From Alphaproteobacteria bacterium (lineage in GTDB: Bacteria; Pseudomonadota; Alphaproteobacteria; UBA8366; Aestuariispiraceae): a stretch of DNA of 64,000 nucleotides. The stretch is taken from positions 2,364,001 to 2,428,000 of the forward strand of contig JAWPMN010000001.1 of the NCBI GenBank assembly GCA_033344895.1, written 5' to 3'. The position numbers and the translations under genes are program-made. Below, piece by piece: positions 49,320 to 58,115 of this stretch (its first letter is position 1; every line of letters starts with the position of its first letter). A model generated the notes under the pieces. The model worked only from the letters and a program-made list of their open reading frames with translations, had not been told where the DNA came from and ran no database searches.

Positions 49320-50741
49320 ATGTTCACACGACGAAAATTTCTGGGCCTGGGCGCCGTGGCTTGCTTCGCGGCAACTCTTGGGCCGTCATCGGTTCGGCCT
49401 GCGTCGGCGGACGCAAGGCATCTTCTTTCGGCCCGGCCCGCATCGGTCCGTTTCGCGGGGCCGGATGTGCCGGCTACCGACATTTGGGCCTATGGCGGCA
49501 CAGTCCCCGGCCCGCTGCTGAGATATCGGGTCGGCGACGATCTCGATGTGCGGCTGGAAAACGGGTTGGAACAGCCGACCACGGTTCACTGGCATGGATT
49601 GCGCCCACCGGTAGACATGGATGGTGTTCCGTTCATCAGCCAGCCGCCAACCCGGCCCGGGGAAGGCTTCGATTATCGGTTCCGGCTCACGGAACCCGGA
49701 ACATACTGGTACCATCCACATTTCCAGGGATCCGAACAGATCGGCAGGGGGCTCCACGGTGTGCTGATCGTCGATGAGGACGAGGCAATTGCGGTCGATC
49801 GGGAGATCGTCTGGGTACTGGACGACTGGCGGATGGATGCCAACGCGGCCATCGCGGCATTCGGTGCTGGACATGATAAGAGCCATGCCGGCCGAATCGG
49901 CAATGTCGTGACCGTGAACGGGTCGCTGGACACGGTGGAGCCTGTCCGGGCAGGGGAACGCATTCGGTTGCGCCTGGTGAACGTCGCGAATGCGCGGCTG
50001 TTTGCCCCCGAGTTCCCGGTCGGCGATACCTGGGTCGTGGCACTGGACGGCCATCCGGTTCCGCCCTATCGCCCGAAGGACGGGCGGGTCTGGCTTGGGC
50101 CCGGCGAACGCGCGGACCTGATCGTCGACATGTCGGAAGACCCAGGCGCGACGATTCGGATCGAAGATGCCGCCTATGGCGAACAGCGACGCTTTCATCT
50201 TATGTCGTTCGAATACGGGGGGAAGGCCCGACTATCGGGGCGCGACAATCCGGCGGCGCCGACCGCACTCCGCCCGCATGACCTGCCGGAACCGGATGTC
50301 GAGAAGGCGGAGCGGCATCAGATAGTTTTCGAAGGTGGCGCCATGGGCGGGATGCAGGGCGCTCATATGGGCGATAAGTTCCTGTCGATGCGGGAACTTG
50401 TCCAGGCTGGCCGCTTCTGGGCGATGAACGGTACCGTTCCGACCAGCATGACCGAGCCGGAACCGTTGCTCTCTCTGCCGTTGGGCAGCAGTCAGGTTCT
50501 GGAAATGGCGAATCTGACGGCGTTCCCACACCCGATACATCTTCATGGCCACGTCTTTCAGGTGGTGAGCATCAACGGCAAGCCCCTGGAAAACAGGCCC
50601 TGGCGTGACACGGTCCTGCTGTGGCCGGACATGACGGCGGAAATCGCCTTCGTCGCCGATAATCCCGGGCGGTGGATGTTCCACTGCCACATATTGGAGC
50701 ATCAGGAGAGCGGCATGATGGCGGTCGTCGACATTGCTTGA
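49320..50741 (+). CDS. Tat-exported multicopper oxidase
   Basis: 473-aa three-cupredoxin-domain oxidase. A Tat signal (FTRRKFLGLGAVACFAATLG) is present. All four copper-binding segments are seen: HWHG, YWYHPH, HPIHLHGH and HCHILEHQESGMM; the last has Cys, His and the axial Met of a type 1 site. A Met-rich stretch (GGAMGGMQGAHMGDKFLSM) in domain 3 resembles the copper-binding insert of CueO-type cuprous oxidases. It could oxidise Cu(I), phenols or metal ions in the periplasm. Located directly after the c-type cytochrome gene. GAGG lies upstream of the ATG. Confidence 0.92.
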   Translation: MFTRRKFLGLGAVACFAATLGPSSVRPASADARHLLSARPASVRFAGPDVPATDIWAYGGTVPGPLLRYRVGDDLDVRLENGLEQPTTVHWHGLRPPVDMDGVPFISQPPTRPGEGFDYRFRLTEPGTYWYHPHFQGSEQIGRGLHGVLIVDEDEAIAVDREIVWVLDDWRMDANAAIAAFGAGHDKSHAGRIGNVVTVNGSLDTVEPVRAGERIRLRLVNVANARLFAPEFPVGDTWVVALDGHPVPPYRPKDGRVWLGPGERADLIVDMSEDPGATIRIEDAAYGEQRRFHLMSFEYGGKARLSGRDNPAAPTALRPHDLPEPDVEKAERHQIVFEGGAMGGMQGAHMGDKFLSMRELVQAGRFWAMNGTVPTSMTEPEPLLSLPLGSSQVLEMANLTAFPHPIHLHGHVFQVVSINGKPLENRPWRDTVLLWPDMTAEIAFVADNPGRWMFHCHILEHQESGMMAVVDIA

Positions 50742-50790
50742 CCGACGGGCCCGGGTCCTCTCCCATTGTCGACAGTTCTTGTCAGGTCGA

Positions 50791-50803
50791 TTGGTAATAC
50801 CAG
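50791..50803. promoter_or_regulatory. GntR-type palindrome, site 1 (upstream of moaA)
   Basis: TTGGTAATACCAG contains the exact inverted repeat TGGTA-A-TACCA. It lies 88 nt before moaA. TTGGT-N3-ACCAA-type sites are the usual targets of FadR-subfamily GntR regulators. Similar sites precede the DUF3305 gene (60514-60528) and the TorD gene (61889-61907). Confidence 0.6.
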
Positions 50804-50891
50804 TTGATGTGGTGGGAGCCACTCATTAGATTGATTCTAACAAGGGCCACCAAGAGACGGTGCCGACAAGGGGTGGAAGGATAGTTCGTTC

Positions 50892-51893
50892 ATGGCGCAA
50901 CTGATCGATCCGTTCGGGCGCACGGTTGATTATCTCAGGATTTCGGTGACGGATCGCTGCGACTTCCGCTGTGTGTACTGCATGTCGGAGGATATGACCT
51001 TCCTCCCGAAATCGGATCTGCTGACACTGGAGGAACTGGATCGTGTGAGCTCCGCCTTTGTCCGCCATGGTGTGCGCAAACTGCGGATCACCGGCGGCGA
51101 GCCGCTGGTACGGCGCAATATCATGTCCTTGTTCAAGTCGCTTGGCCGTCATCTGGAATCAGGGGCTCTGAGTGAACTGACCCTGACCACGAACGGCAGC
51201 CAGCTGGCGCGCTTCGCGGATGACCTTTACGCCTGCGGTGTCCGGCGGGTGAATGTTTCCATCGACACCTTGGACCCGGACAAGTTCACGGCCATTACCC
51301 GCTGGGGCAAGTTCGATCAGGTGATGGACGGGCTTATGGCTGCCAAGCGCGCCGGCCTGCATGTCAAGATCAATGCTGTAGCCCTGAAGGGCGTCAACGA
51401 CAGCGAAATCCACGACATGGTGTCCTGGTGCGGCGGCGAAGGGTTCGATCTGACCTTCATCGAAGTCATGCCTATGGGCGATATCGGGAACGAGCAGCGT
51501 ATTGATCAGTATTGGCCGCTCAGCATGGTTCGCGCGGAACTCGCATCGCGCTGGACGCTGGAAGAGTCGGACTATGTGACCGGGGGGCCGGCGCGTTACG
51601 TAACGGTAAAGGAAACCGGTGGACGGATCGGGTTCATCACGCCGCTGACCCACAATTTCTGTGAAAGCTGCAATCGCGTGCGCCTGAGTTGTACCGGGAC
51701 GCTGTATATGTGCCTGGGGCAGGACGATGCCGCGGACTTGCGGGCGCCGGTGCGCGCGTCCGAAGGCGATCAGCTTCTGGATGAGGCGATTTTCGAAGCC
51801 ATAACCCGCAAGCCCAAAGGGCATGATTTCGTTATCGACCGCCGTCGGGGCGCCAAGAGCGTCGCCCGGCACATGAGCGTGACCGGGGGCTGA
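50892..51893 (+). CDS. moaA: GTP 3',8-cyclase (MoaA), molybdenum cofactor synthesis
   Basis: 333-aa radical SAM enzyme making the first Moco intermediate from GTP. The N-terminal [4Fe-4S] motif is CDFRCVYC (Cys23, 27, 30). The second cluster motif is C-x2-C-x13-C ([14 protein letters not shown] to LYMC). The C-terminal Gly-Gly tail needed for activity is present (SVTGG). GGAAGGA precedes the ATG. The stop overlaps the next small ORF by one base. Its place at the head of a formate dehydrogenase accessory operon suggests dedicated cofactor supply; other moa genes are not in the window. Confidence 0.96.
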   Translation: MAQLIDPFGRTVDYLRISVTDRCDFRCVYCMSEDMTFLPKSDLLTLEELDRVSSAFVRHGVRKLRITGGEPLVRRNIMSLFKSLGRHLESGALSELTLTTNGSQLARFADDLYACGVRRVNVSIDTLDPDKFTAITRWGKFDQVMDGLMAAKRAGLHVKINAVALKGVNDSEIHDMVSWCGGEGFDLTFIEVMPMGDIGNEQRIDQYWPLSMVRAELASRWTLEESDYVTGGPARYVTVKETGGRIGFITPLTHNFCESCNRVRLSCTGTLYMCLGQDDAADLRAPVRASEGDQLLDEAIFEAITRKPKGHDFVIDRRRGAKSVARHMSVTGG

Positions 51894-52159
51894 TGGCGAT
51901 GGCGGTCCCGCCGATACCGGGCCAGATGCGGGTCTTTCCGCTGGACTGTTACCCGGATCCGGATGCCGATCCCAGCGTGGTCATGATCGTTTGCGCCGAA
52001 AGCGAGCAGCAGGCGATCCAGATTGCCTTCGATCATCCGAACGCGTCCCAGTATAAGGCGGTGTCCCTGAACAAGGGGAAGAAGCATAAGAAAGCCCCCG
52101 GCATGACCCCCGGTGTACACGGCTTTGTCAGTTGGCCTGCCTTCCAGGCGCTGGGATAG
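51893..52159 (+). CDS. Small conserved-looking hypothetical protein in FDH locus
   Basis: 88-aa soluble protein, one-base overlap with moaA (TGATG), 10 nt before the poly-ferredoxin gene. No signal peptide or metal motif; the sequence has an IVCAESEQQAIQIAFDHPNA segment like a small alpha/beta domain, then a basic stretch (KGKKHKKAPGM). I do not recognise the family. Tight coupling to moaA and the Fe-S protein implies a role in formate dehydrogenase maturation or regulation. Confidence 0.75.
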   Translation: MAMAVPPIPGQMRVFPLDCYPDPDADPSVVMIVCAESEQQAIQIAFDHPNASQYKAVSLNKGKKHKKAPGMTPGVHGFVSWPAFQALG

Positions 52160-52169
52160 GGAGAAGGGA

Positions 52170-54197
52170 ATGAAGCTGGGCGACAGCACGGTACTGGTTT
52201 GCGACTGCGCGGGGACAATGCCGCTTGACGGCGCGGAGATCGCCAAGGCCTGTGGGGCGGAGAATTGTGCTGTCAGTCGCCTCCTTTGCCGCGATCAGAT
52301 CGGCAAGGTCGCCACCGCGGCGCGGTCCGGCGGTGACCTCGTGATCGCCTGCACCCAGGAAGGCGCCGCTTTCGCCGAAGCGATCGAAGACGCCGGACTC
52401 GATACCGTTCCGAAACTGGTCAACATCCGGGAAACCGGCGGGTGGTCACGGGAGGCCGAACGTGCCACGCCGAAAATTGCCGCCCTTCTGAAGGAAGCCG
52501 CGCTGAAGGCGCCGGACGTCCAGACCGTTGAAATGCCGTCCTCCGGAATCTGCCTCGTATACGGTGCCGGACAGGTTGCTCTCGATGCCGCGCGGCAACT
52601 CGAAGGTCGGATGACGGTTTCGCTGCTGCTGACCGATACCGAAGATCTGCTGCCGCTCGGCATGATGGATCTGATGACAGCGACGGGACGCGTTGCGGCC
52701 GCGCAAGGACATCTGGGTGATTTCGAGATCAACGTCGACAGTTATGCGCCGCTGAATCCGGCGTCGCGCGACACCCTGACCTTCGGACGGGCCGCCAATG
52801 GCGCCGCGGCGAAATGCGATGTCATTCTGGACCTGTCCGGGCGCGCGCCGATGTTTCCGTCCCATGAGCGCCGCGACGGGTATCTGCGCGCCGATCCTGC
52901 AGACCCGGTAGCCGTGCAGAAGGCCATCTTCGCGGCATCGGATCTGGTCGGCGAGTTCGAGAAACCGCGCTATGTCGCGTTCCGGTCCGAACTATGCGCC
53001 CATTCCCGTAGCCGGATCACCGGCTGTACCCGCTGTCTGGACGTCTGTCCCGCATCGGCCATTCAGCCGGACGGGGAATCCGTTGCGATCGATCCCTATC
53101 TGTGCGGGGGCTGCGGGTCGTGCAACAGCGTGTGCCCGACCCAGGCGGCGTCCTACACCTATCCTTCGGACCAGTTTCTTGCCGAGCGTACGCGTACGCT
53201 TCTCTCGACCTATCTGGCCAGCGGCGGGAAACGGCCGGTCCTGGTCGTGCACGCAGCGGAGCATGGGGGCGGCCTGATCGATGCCAGCGCGCGGTTCGGC
53301 AGGGGGCTTCCGGCCCGGGCGATCCCCTTTGCCGTAAACGAGACGACCGCTGTGAATGCGGAGTTTCTGCTGACCGCCTTTGCCTATGGTGCGGAACGCA
53401 TCGTGCTGCTGGCCGGTGAGAAACGACGTGCGGAACTGGACGGGCTGGCGCAGCAGGCCGGGCTGGCGGAAGCGATCCTTACCGGGTTGGGCTACGATTC
53501 CGGACTTGTCGATGTACTCGTCACGGATGATCCGGATGGGTTGGAAGACGCGCTGTGGGATGCCCGCAAGCCGAAGCACGGGGTCAAGGCTGCCGCGAGT
53601 TTCCTGCCGCAACCGGAAAAGCGCACGAACATGCGCCTTGCGACCGAACACCTGCGAAAGCATGCGCCGGATGCGGCGGATCACGTGTCCCTGCCGCCGG
53701 GCAGCGCCTTCGGGCGGCTGCGGATCGATGCCGAGAATTGCACGCTCTGCCTTTCCTGCGTAGGGGCCTGTCCGACAAACGCCCTGACGGACAACCCGGA
53801 CAGGCCGCAACTGGGTTTCCAGGAAAGCGCCTGCATCCAGTGTGGACTTTGCAAGAACACCTGTCCGGAGAAGGTCATCGCACTGGAACCGCGGTACCGG
53901 TTCGGCGAGGGCGCGAACGAGCGGGAAATCGTCAAGGAAGAAGAGCCCTTCGAGTGCATTTCGTGCGGTAAACCCTTTGCGGCGAAATCGACCATCGACA
54001 AGATGATTGCGACGCTGGGCGGCAAGCACTGGATGTTCCAGGGGACCGGGGCGGATCGGCTGAAAATGTGCGAGGATTGCCGCGTCCAGGCGGTCTTCAC
54101 TGAGGAGCCGCATCTGGCGGCCGGCGGGCGCCCCATGCCCCGCACGACCGATGACTATCTGGCGGCCCGGGATCGCGGGGAAGAAGACCTCGACTGA
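52170..54197 (+). CDS. Multi-[4Fe-4S] poly-ferredoxin of formate dehydrogenase locus
   Basis: 675-aa soluble Fe-S protein. The N-terminal ~300 residues carry scattered Cys (C11, C13, C28, C33, C40) and a possible nucleotide-fold segment (GICLVYGAGQVALDAARQL). Two 4Fe-4S ferredoxin modules follow in the middle (CTRCLDVCP and CGGCGSCNSVCP) and two near residue 530-575 (CTLCLSCVGACP and CIQCGLCKNTCP). A C-terminal CISCGKPF/CEDCRVQ pair may bind zinc or iron. The set-up suggests an electron-transfer hub, perhaps for formate dehydrogenase. The frame extends to 52113; ATG at 52170 follows AGGGAGAAGGGA. Convergent with the small membrane protein gene, 6 nt apart. Confidence 0.88.
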   Translation: MKLGDSTVLVCDCAGTMPLDGAEIAKACGAENCAVSRLLCRDQIGKVATAARSGGDLVIACTQEGAAFAEAIEDAGLDTVPKLVNIRETGGWSREAERATPKIAALLKEAALKAPDVQTVEMPSSGICLVYGAGQVALDAARQLEGRMTVSLLLTDTEDLLPLGMMDLMTATGRVAAAQGHLGDFEINVDSYAPLNPASRDTLTFGRAANGAAAKCDVILDLSGRAPMFPSHERRDGYLRADPADPVAVQKAIFAASDLVGEFEKPRYVAFRSELCAHSRSRITGCTRCLDVCPASAIQPDGESVAIDPYLCGGCGSCNSVCPTQAASYTYPSDQFLAERTRTLLSTYLASGGKRPVLVVHAAEHGGGLIDASARFGRGLPARAIPFAVNETTAVNAEFLLTAFAYGAERIVLLAGEKRRAELDGLAQQAGLAEAILTGLGYDSGLVDVLVTDDPDGLEDALWDARKPKHGVKAAASFLPQPEKRTNMRLATEHLRKHAPDAADHVSLPPGSAFGRLRIDAENCTLCLSCVGACPTNALTDNPDRPQLGFQESACIQCGLCKNTCPEKVIALEPRYRFGEGANEREIVKEEEPFECISCGKPFAAKSTIDKMIATLGGKHWMFQGTGADRLKMCEDCRVQAVFTEEPHLAAGGRPMPRTTDDYLAARDRGEEDLD

Positions 54198-54203
54198 TTC
54201 CCG

Positions 54204-54461
54204 CTACTGTCCGGGCGCTGCCGTCGCCCGGCACAGGGCCTCCGCCCGTGACAGGAACAGTGCCGCCTGCTGCTCGGAGATTGTGCCGTCGCCGCGCATT
54301 GTCTCGATGCCCTCGGCGCGGTCCTTCAGGCAGGCACTGAAGGCCGCTTCCGCGGGGTCCAGCGGCACTTCCGGGGCCGGCATCAGGTCCGCGCGGTGGT
54401 AATAGGCCAGCATCCCAGCCGACCCGACCATCACCAGAAGAGCAATCACGCGGCCCAGCAT
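54204..54461 (-). CDS. Small N-terminally anchored hypothetical protein
   Basis: 85-aa protein with one N-terminal membrane segment (VIALLVMVGSAGMLAYYH) and a charged periplasmic tail containing two Cys (FSACLKDR and AEALCRAT), which could form a disulfide. Family not recognised. It is the last gene of the - strand run with the ligase-like, DUF6352 and DUF6494 genes, 9 nt after the DUF6494 stop. Confidence 0.6.
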   Translation of the reverse strand: MLGRVIALLVMVGSAGMLAYYHRADLMPAPEVPLDPAEAAFSACLKDRAEGIETMRGDGTISEQQAALFLSRAEALCRATAAPGQ

Positions 54462-54470
54462 GGCGTTTGC

Positions 54471-54668
54471 CTACTTCAGTTCGATCGTGCCGTCGATCGC
54501 GACTTCCAGATCGACCCCATCGACCGTCAGCACGACCTTGGCGTTCAGGGTGCCCGGCAGAGCGTCGGTATCGGCGTCGCGGATGGCGGTTTCGATCTCG
54601 CGCTGGGAGGTCACGCCGACCTTCTTCAGGAACTTCCGGATCGACATGTTCATCGCGTCTTCATTCAT
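54471..54668 (-). CDS. DUF6494-family small protein
   Basis: 65-aa protein, MNEDAMNMSIRKFLKKVGVT then QREIETAIRDAD and a C-terminal beta segment VVLTVDGVDLEVAIDG. I recognise the pattern as DUF6494, a small protein family of proteobacteria found at formate dehydrogenase loci; its function is unknown. GGAGATGCGAG precedes the ATG. It sits 17 nt after the DUF6352 gene. Confidence 0.75.
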   Translation of the reverse strand: MNEDAMNMSIRKFLKKVGVTSQREIETAIRDADTDALPGTLNAKVVLTVDGVDLEVAIDGTIELK

Positions 54669-54685
54669 CTCGCATCTCCTCGTGT

Positions 54686-55708
54686 TTAGGCGGCTTCGCT
54701 GATCGGCAGATTGACCAGCAGGTTTTGCGGCTTCATGCGCAGGGTCCCGGAAGAATCCATGGCCAGTCCCAGATAGATCGGTCGGCCGCGCACGCGGTCG
54801 ATCACGGCGTCCTCGCTCTTGATCTCCATCCGGAACAGCGACAGCAGCCGCGCCAGTCTATCCTCCTCCGGCTCCTCCCCGCGATAGAGATCGTTCAACA
54901 GCGCAGAGGAATCCGCATCCAGGCCGGTATGCCAGACCCATCGCTCGTCCCGGATCGATTGAACCGGATGGATGCGCGTCTCCAGGCTCAGGAAATAGGC
55001 GACCCATTTCTCCAGGACGCGGCAAAACGCATCGAGTCCGGGGCGGGGGAAGGTCAGGTCCAGCACCGTGTCGAACCGGTCGGAGCGGGCCCAGTACATC
55101 TGTCCGTTTTCCTCGGTCAGCACGTCCAGGTCGACCTCCCGCATGGCGGTGTTGCTTTCCTTCAGCAGCCGGCCCAGATCGCCGAAGCCGCCGGTCGTCG
55201 CAAAGCGGTCCACCGTTTCCTCGTCGGCCATCATGATCTGACCGTCCTGGATCGTGACCCGCTGGCTTCGGAACAGCAGCTCCGCCGCCCGGGCCTGCAA
55301 CGGGTTTTGGTTGTCGTCCAGAATGTGGCGGATCAGGGCGTGGACAAGTTGATCCATGAACAGGCCCGGAACGGGAAAGTCGACCCCGCGGACCAGACGC
55401 GAATAGGCGGCTTCCAGCGTGCCGGCGTCGAGCAGCAAATTCCGGAACTGCAGGAAGATGCCGTAATTGTATGCCGTGTCGCTGTCTTCGAATGACGCAA
55501 GCCGGGTGTCGTCGACGGTTTGCCGGGGATCGTCGATCAGCGCGGCGTGGACGTCCCGTTCGGCGGAACAGGATTCCGCAACCGGTGCCAGTTCCGGCCG
55601 TGCCAGATAGGCACGCAGCAGGTCGTCGGTAACCGGCAGTTGGCCCGATGCGTTCGGGGGGGTCAGGCCATATCCTGACGAGATCCAGAAATCCGGACGT
55701 GCGGCCAT
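54686..55708 (-). CDS. DUF6352-family protein
   Basis: 340-aa soluble protein, MAARPDFWISSGYGLTPPNA at the start, a mostly helical body (DSDTAYNYGIFLQFRNLLLD) and a C-terminal beta part ending RMKPQNLLVNLPISEAA. Matches my memory of DUF6352, a family seen in alphaproteobacterial formate dehydrogenase clusters beside the ligase-like protein. ATG at 55708 is used rather than 55723 because GGGAG is better spaced; it starts 2 nt after the upstream stop. Function unknown. Confidence 0.8.
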   Translation of the reverse strand: MAARPDFWISSGYGLTPPNASGQLPVTDDLLRAYLARPELAPVAESCSAERDVHAALIDDPRQTVDDTRLASFEDSDTAYNYGIFLQFRNLLLDAGTLEAAYSRLVRGVDFPVPGLFMDQLVHALIRHILDDNQNPLQARAAELLFRSQRVTIQDGQIMMADEETVDRFATTGGFGDLGRLLKESNTAMREVDLDVLTEENGQMYWARSDRFDTVLDLTFPRPGLDAFCRVLEKWVAYFLSLETRIHPVQSIRDERWVWHTGLDADSSALLNDLYRGEEPEEDRLARLLSLFRMEIKSEDAVIDRVRGRPIYLGLAMDSSGTLRMKPQNLLVNLPISEAA

Positions 55709-55710
55709 GA

Positions 55711-56454
55711 TTACAACTCCCAACTGGGGCCGTGCAGGACCCCGGACAGAGGCAATGAACAGGTGTCTTCACCAACCTTGAGTGTCAGATCACCCGATTC
55801 GGATAATCCGGTGACCCGGCCGGAAACGGGTCGATCTTCCGCCGGGAAGGTTTGGTCGGATTCCCGACCCGCGGCGCGGTCCAGCCAGGCCGTCGCCACG
55901 GCCGACATGCCGCCACGCTGCCATCGATCCAGCCAACTCATGAAGTGGCGGCAATAGGCCTGCAGCAACGCCGGTGCGGAGGCTTCGCCCGCGCCCTCTT
56001 CGTAGAGCGATGTCCGGTCGACCCGCCGGCCCGGGTCGGGGTCGTGCGGGGCGCCCATGATGTCGATGCGAATCCGTGCCAGCATCCAGTCCGGCACGGC
56101 CGACAGGTCCTGCTGCTCCGTGAACAATGCGACGCCTCCGGCCAGGGCGCCGTTGACCAGAAACCGGTCGGGCCAGGCCATGTGAACCCCGACCCCGGGC
56201 GGCATGATGGCGCCCAGGGCATCGTTTCCGGCAAGATTCATCGGATAGATGACCTGGATGGCTTGTTGGAGGGGCATTTCCGGTGCCAGGACCAGAATCG
56301 CGTCCAACTGGTCCGGGCGCTCCGAATAGCAGACCGTTCCGGGATCGAGCCGTCCCCGGCGGGCACGGTAGAGAGTTTCGCTCGGCAGGTCCGCTTCGGC
56401 GGAAAACCCCATCGGGGTCAGCAGGGGCGGCAGGGTCAGGTCTGACTGGGTCAC
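55711..56454 (-). CDS. Biotin/lipoate-protein-ligase-like protein
   Basis: 247-aa protein with a BirA/LplA-like catalytic fold: ILVLAPEMPLQQAIQVIYPM, GVGVHMAWPDRFLVNGALAG (the usual KWPND motif of biotin ligases is here WPDRF, with the lysine missing) and GGVALFTEQ. The C-terminal part (GRVTGLSESGDLTLKVGEDT) is an SH3-like domain as in BirA. The altered active-site motif argues against plain biotin ligation. It starts with GTG. First gene of the four-gene - strand unit and divergent from the HTH-binding-protein regulator, which may control it. Confidence 0.8.
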   Translation of the reverse strand: MTQSDLTLPPLLTPMGFSAEADLPSETLYRARRGRLDPGTVCYSERPDQLDAILVLAPEMPLQQAIQVIYPMNLAGNDALGAIMPPGVGVHMAWPDRFLVNGALAGGVALFTEQQDLSAVPDWMLARIRIDIMGAPHDPDPGRRVDRTSLYEEGAGEASAPALLQAYCRHFMSWLDRWQRGGMSAVATAWLDRAAGRESDQTFPAEDRPVSGRVTGLSESGDLTLKVGEDTCSLPLSGVLHGPSWEL

Positions 56455-56548
56455 GGATTCCCGCTTTCACACTGGATCGTGCGTTGTAGGATGGCGTTCA
56501 AGAGTCTTTGTTCCAATAGGTTTAGGGTATCCGTCCGGACCTTTCCAG

Positions 56549-57463
56549 ATGTCGCAGCAGCATCTTATGACAACGGCCGAAGTCGCCGACTATCTTCGGA
56601 TCAAGGAGCGCAAGGTCTATGACCTGGTTGCGACTGATCGGATTCCTTGTACCCGCGTGACCGGCAAACTCCTGTTTCCGAAACCGCTGATCGACCTCTG
56701 GGTTGCCTCAGGCACTTCTGGCATCTCCGTAGACCGCGGCACGCCCCGTCCGATGATCGCGGCAGGAAGCCACGATCCCCTGTTGGAATGGGCCCTGCGC
56801 CGAGCCGATGCCGGGATCGCCATGCTTTTCGAGGGAAGCCTGAATGGATTGCGCCGGTTTCTGGATGGGGATGCGCTCTTCTGCGGACTGCATGTGCCGA
56901 GGCTTAGCGGCTCCCATCCAATCGGCGGGGAAGCCAATACCCATCTGTTCTCGGACGGTGGGCAGGGCGGCGTCGCCGCATCGCAGGTCGTGCTGATCGA
57001 GTGGGCACGGCGCGAGCAGGGGCTGATCCTGCCCGCGGGAAATCCGAAAGGGATAAAATCGCTATCGGATCTGGCGCAGAAGGGGGCGGTTCTGCGTCCG
57101 CGTCAGCCGGAGGCGGGTAGCCGGGTATTGTTGGAAGGGCTTGTCGCCCAGGCGGGCCTGGCGTCGGGCCGTCTCAAACTGGACGAAACCGTCGCCCAGA
57201 GCGAGACGGAGGCGGCGACGGCGGTCGCGGACGGGGAGGCCGATGCGGCCTTCGGAATTGCGGCGGCGGCGAAGCGGTTCAATCTGGCTTTCGTGCCGCT
57301 GGCGACGGAGCGCTATGATATCGCCGTAGATCGGCGGGACTATTTCGAGCCGCCGTTCCAGGCGCTGTTGGCGGTTTCCCGCAGTCAGACGTTCCGGTCG
57401 CAGGCCGAGAAACTTGGAGGTTATGATGTCTCGTCCTGCGGCCGGGTCGTCATGAACGGGTAG
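56549..57463 (+). CDS. HTH regulator fused to a periplasmic-binding-protein-like domain
   Basis: 304-aa one-component regulator. The N-terminal excisionase/MerR-like HTH (MTTAEVADYLRIKERKVYDL) spans residues 7-60. The rest is a PBP-fold ligand domain (PF12727-like): MIAAGSHDPLLEWALRRADA, then GLILPAGNPKGIKSLSDLAQ and ATAVADGEADAAFGIAAAAK. This architecture resembles one-component oxyanion (molybdate/tungstate) sensors. It lies between the formate dehydrogenase accessory genes and the tup genes, so tungstate or molybdate sensing is the best guess. A second ATG at 56567 could be the start; neither has a strong Shine-Dalgarno. Confidence 0.82.
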   Translation: MSQQHLMTTAEVADYLRIKERKVYDLVATDRIPCTRVTGKLLFPKPLIDLWVASGTSGISVDRGTPRPMIAAGSHDPLLEWALRRADAGIAMLFEGSLNGLRRFLDGDALFCGLHVPRLSGSHPIGGEANTHLFSDGGQGGVAASQVVLIEWARREQGLILPAGNPKGIKSLSDLAQKGAVLRPRQPEAGSRVLLEGLVAQAGLASGRLKLDETVAQSETEAATAVADGEADAAFGIAAAAKRFNLAFVPLATERYDIAVDRRDYFEPPFQALLAVSRSQTFRSQAEKLGGYDVSSCGRVVMNG

Positions 57464-57466
57464 GAC

Positions 57467-57850
57467 TTACTCCTCGAAAGCCTTTTCCAGACGATCGATG
57501 GCATCGTCAAAGCCCGCCTTGGCGTCGTCCCAGGTTTCCTCGGACGCGTCCTTCACTTCGCCCCAGGCGCTTTTCACATTCGCCCAGGCCTTCGATGCGG
57601 CGTCGCCAGCGTCGTTACCGGCACCTTCTGCGGTCTCGCCGACCTTCTCGGCCCATTCTTCGAAAGTTTCCTTCACGGCGGCTTTCTCATCGGCAAGACT
57701 GCCGTTCTTCTTCACTTCCGCGACCTGAATGACGCCACTGTCCGCATGGGCGGCCGGGTTGGGCGTCTGGACGGCGCCGACGGATGCGGCGGTCGCACCG
57801 GCAGCGGGGATCATTGCAATCGCGGCGGCAGCAAGAAGTACGCGTTTCAT
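57467..57850 (-). CDS. Secreted acidic helical (LEA/apolipoprotein-like) protein
   Basis: 127-aa protein with a Sec signal (KRVLLAAAAIAMIPAAGATA, cleavage near residue 22) and an acidic, Ala/Glu/Asp/Trp-rich tail with repeated helical heptads (FEEWAEKVGETAEG, ASKAWANVKSAWGEVKDASE, WDDAKAGFDDAIDRLEKAFE). The tail should be amphipathic and probably coiled coil, as in LEA-like or phasin-like proteins. Ends 3 nt from the HTH-PBP gene stop. No known function; envelope stress or surface association are possibilities. Confidence 0.7.
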   Translation of the reverse strand: MKRVLLAAAAIAMIPAAGATAASVGAVQTPNPAAHADSGVIQVAEVKKNGSLADEKAAVKETFEEWAEKVGETAEGAGNDAGDAASKAWANVKSAWGEVKDASEETWDDAKAGFDDAIDRLEKAFEE

Positions 57851-58052
57851 GTGTGTTCTCCATCATTGTGGACGGGACCGGACACGGGATCGGTCTCGCT
57901 TTCCACCGCAGCCGGGGAAATTCCGGACGACTGCGGTGCGGGCCCGATGATGCAGGCATCCGACTGCCAAATGACATATGTGTGGATCGGCTGATTTCAT
58001 CTGAAAAGATTTCATGCAACCAAATCGAACCATACCCTGGTAGGAGAACGCC

Positions 58053-58075
58053 CCGCCGGCGCGTTCGGCCGGCGG
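58053..58075 (-). terminator. Terminator-like hairpin after tupA
   Basis: CCGCCGGC (58053-58060) pairs with GCCGGCGG (58068-58075) around a 7-nt loop, 40 nt past the tupA stop on the - strand. No U-tract. The remaining 57851-58115 segment shows no gene I can support. Confidence 0.4.
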
Positions 58076-58115
58076 TGCGTTGCCGCAATGCGAATTCTCG
58101 ATCTGGGGCTGTTTT

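Noticed and set aside
50742-50891. Possible molybdenum cofactor riboswitch upstream of moaA
   Set aside because: I could not draw the expected paired elements; the palindrome at 50791 is better explained as a GntR site.
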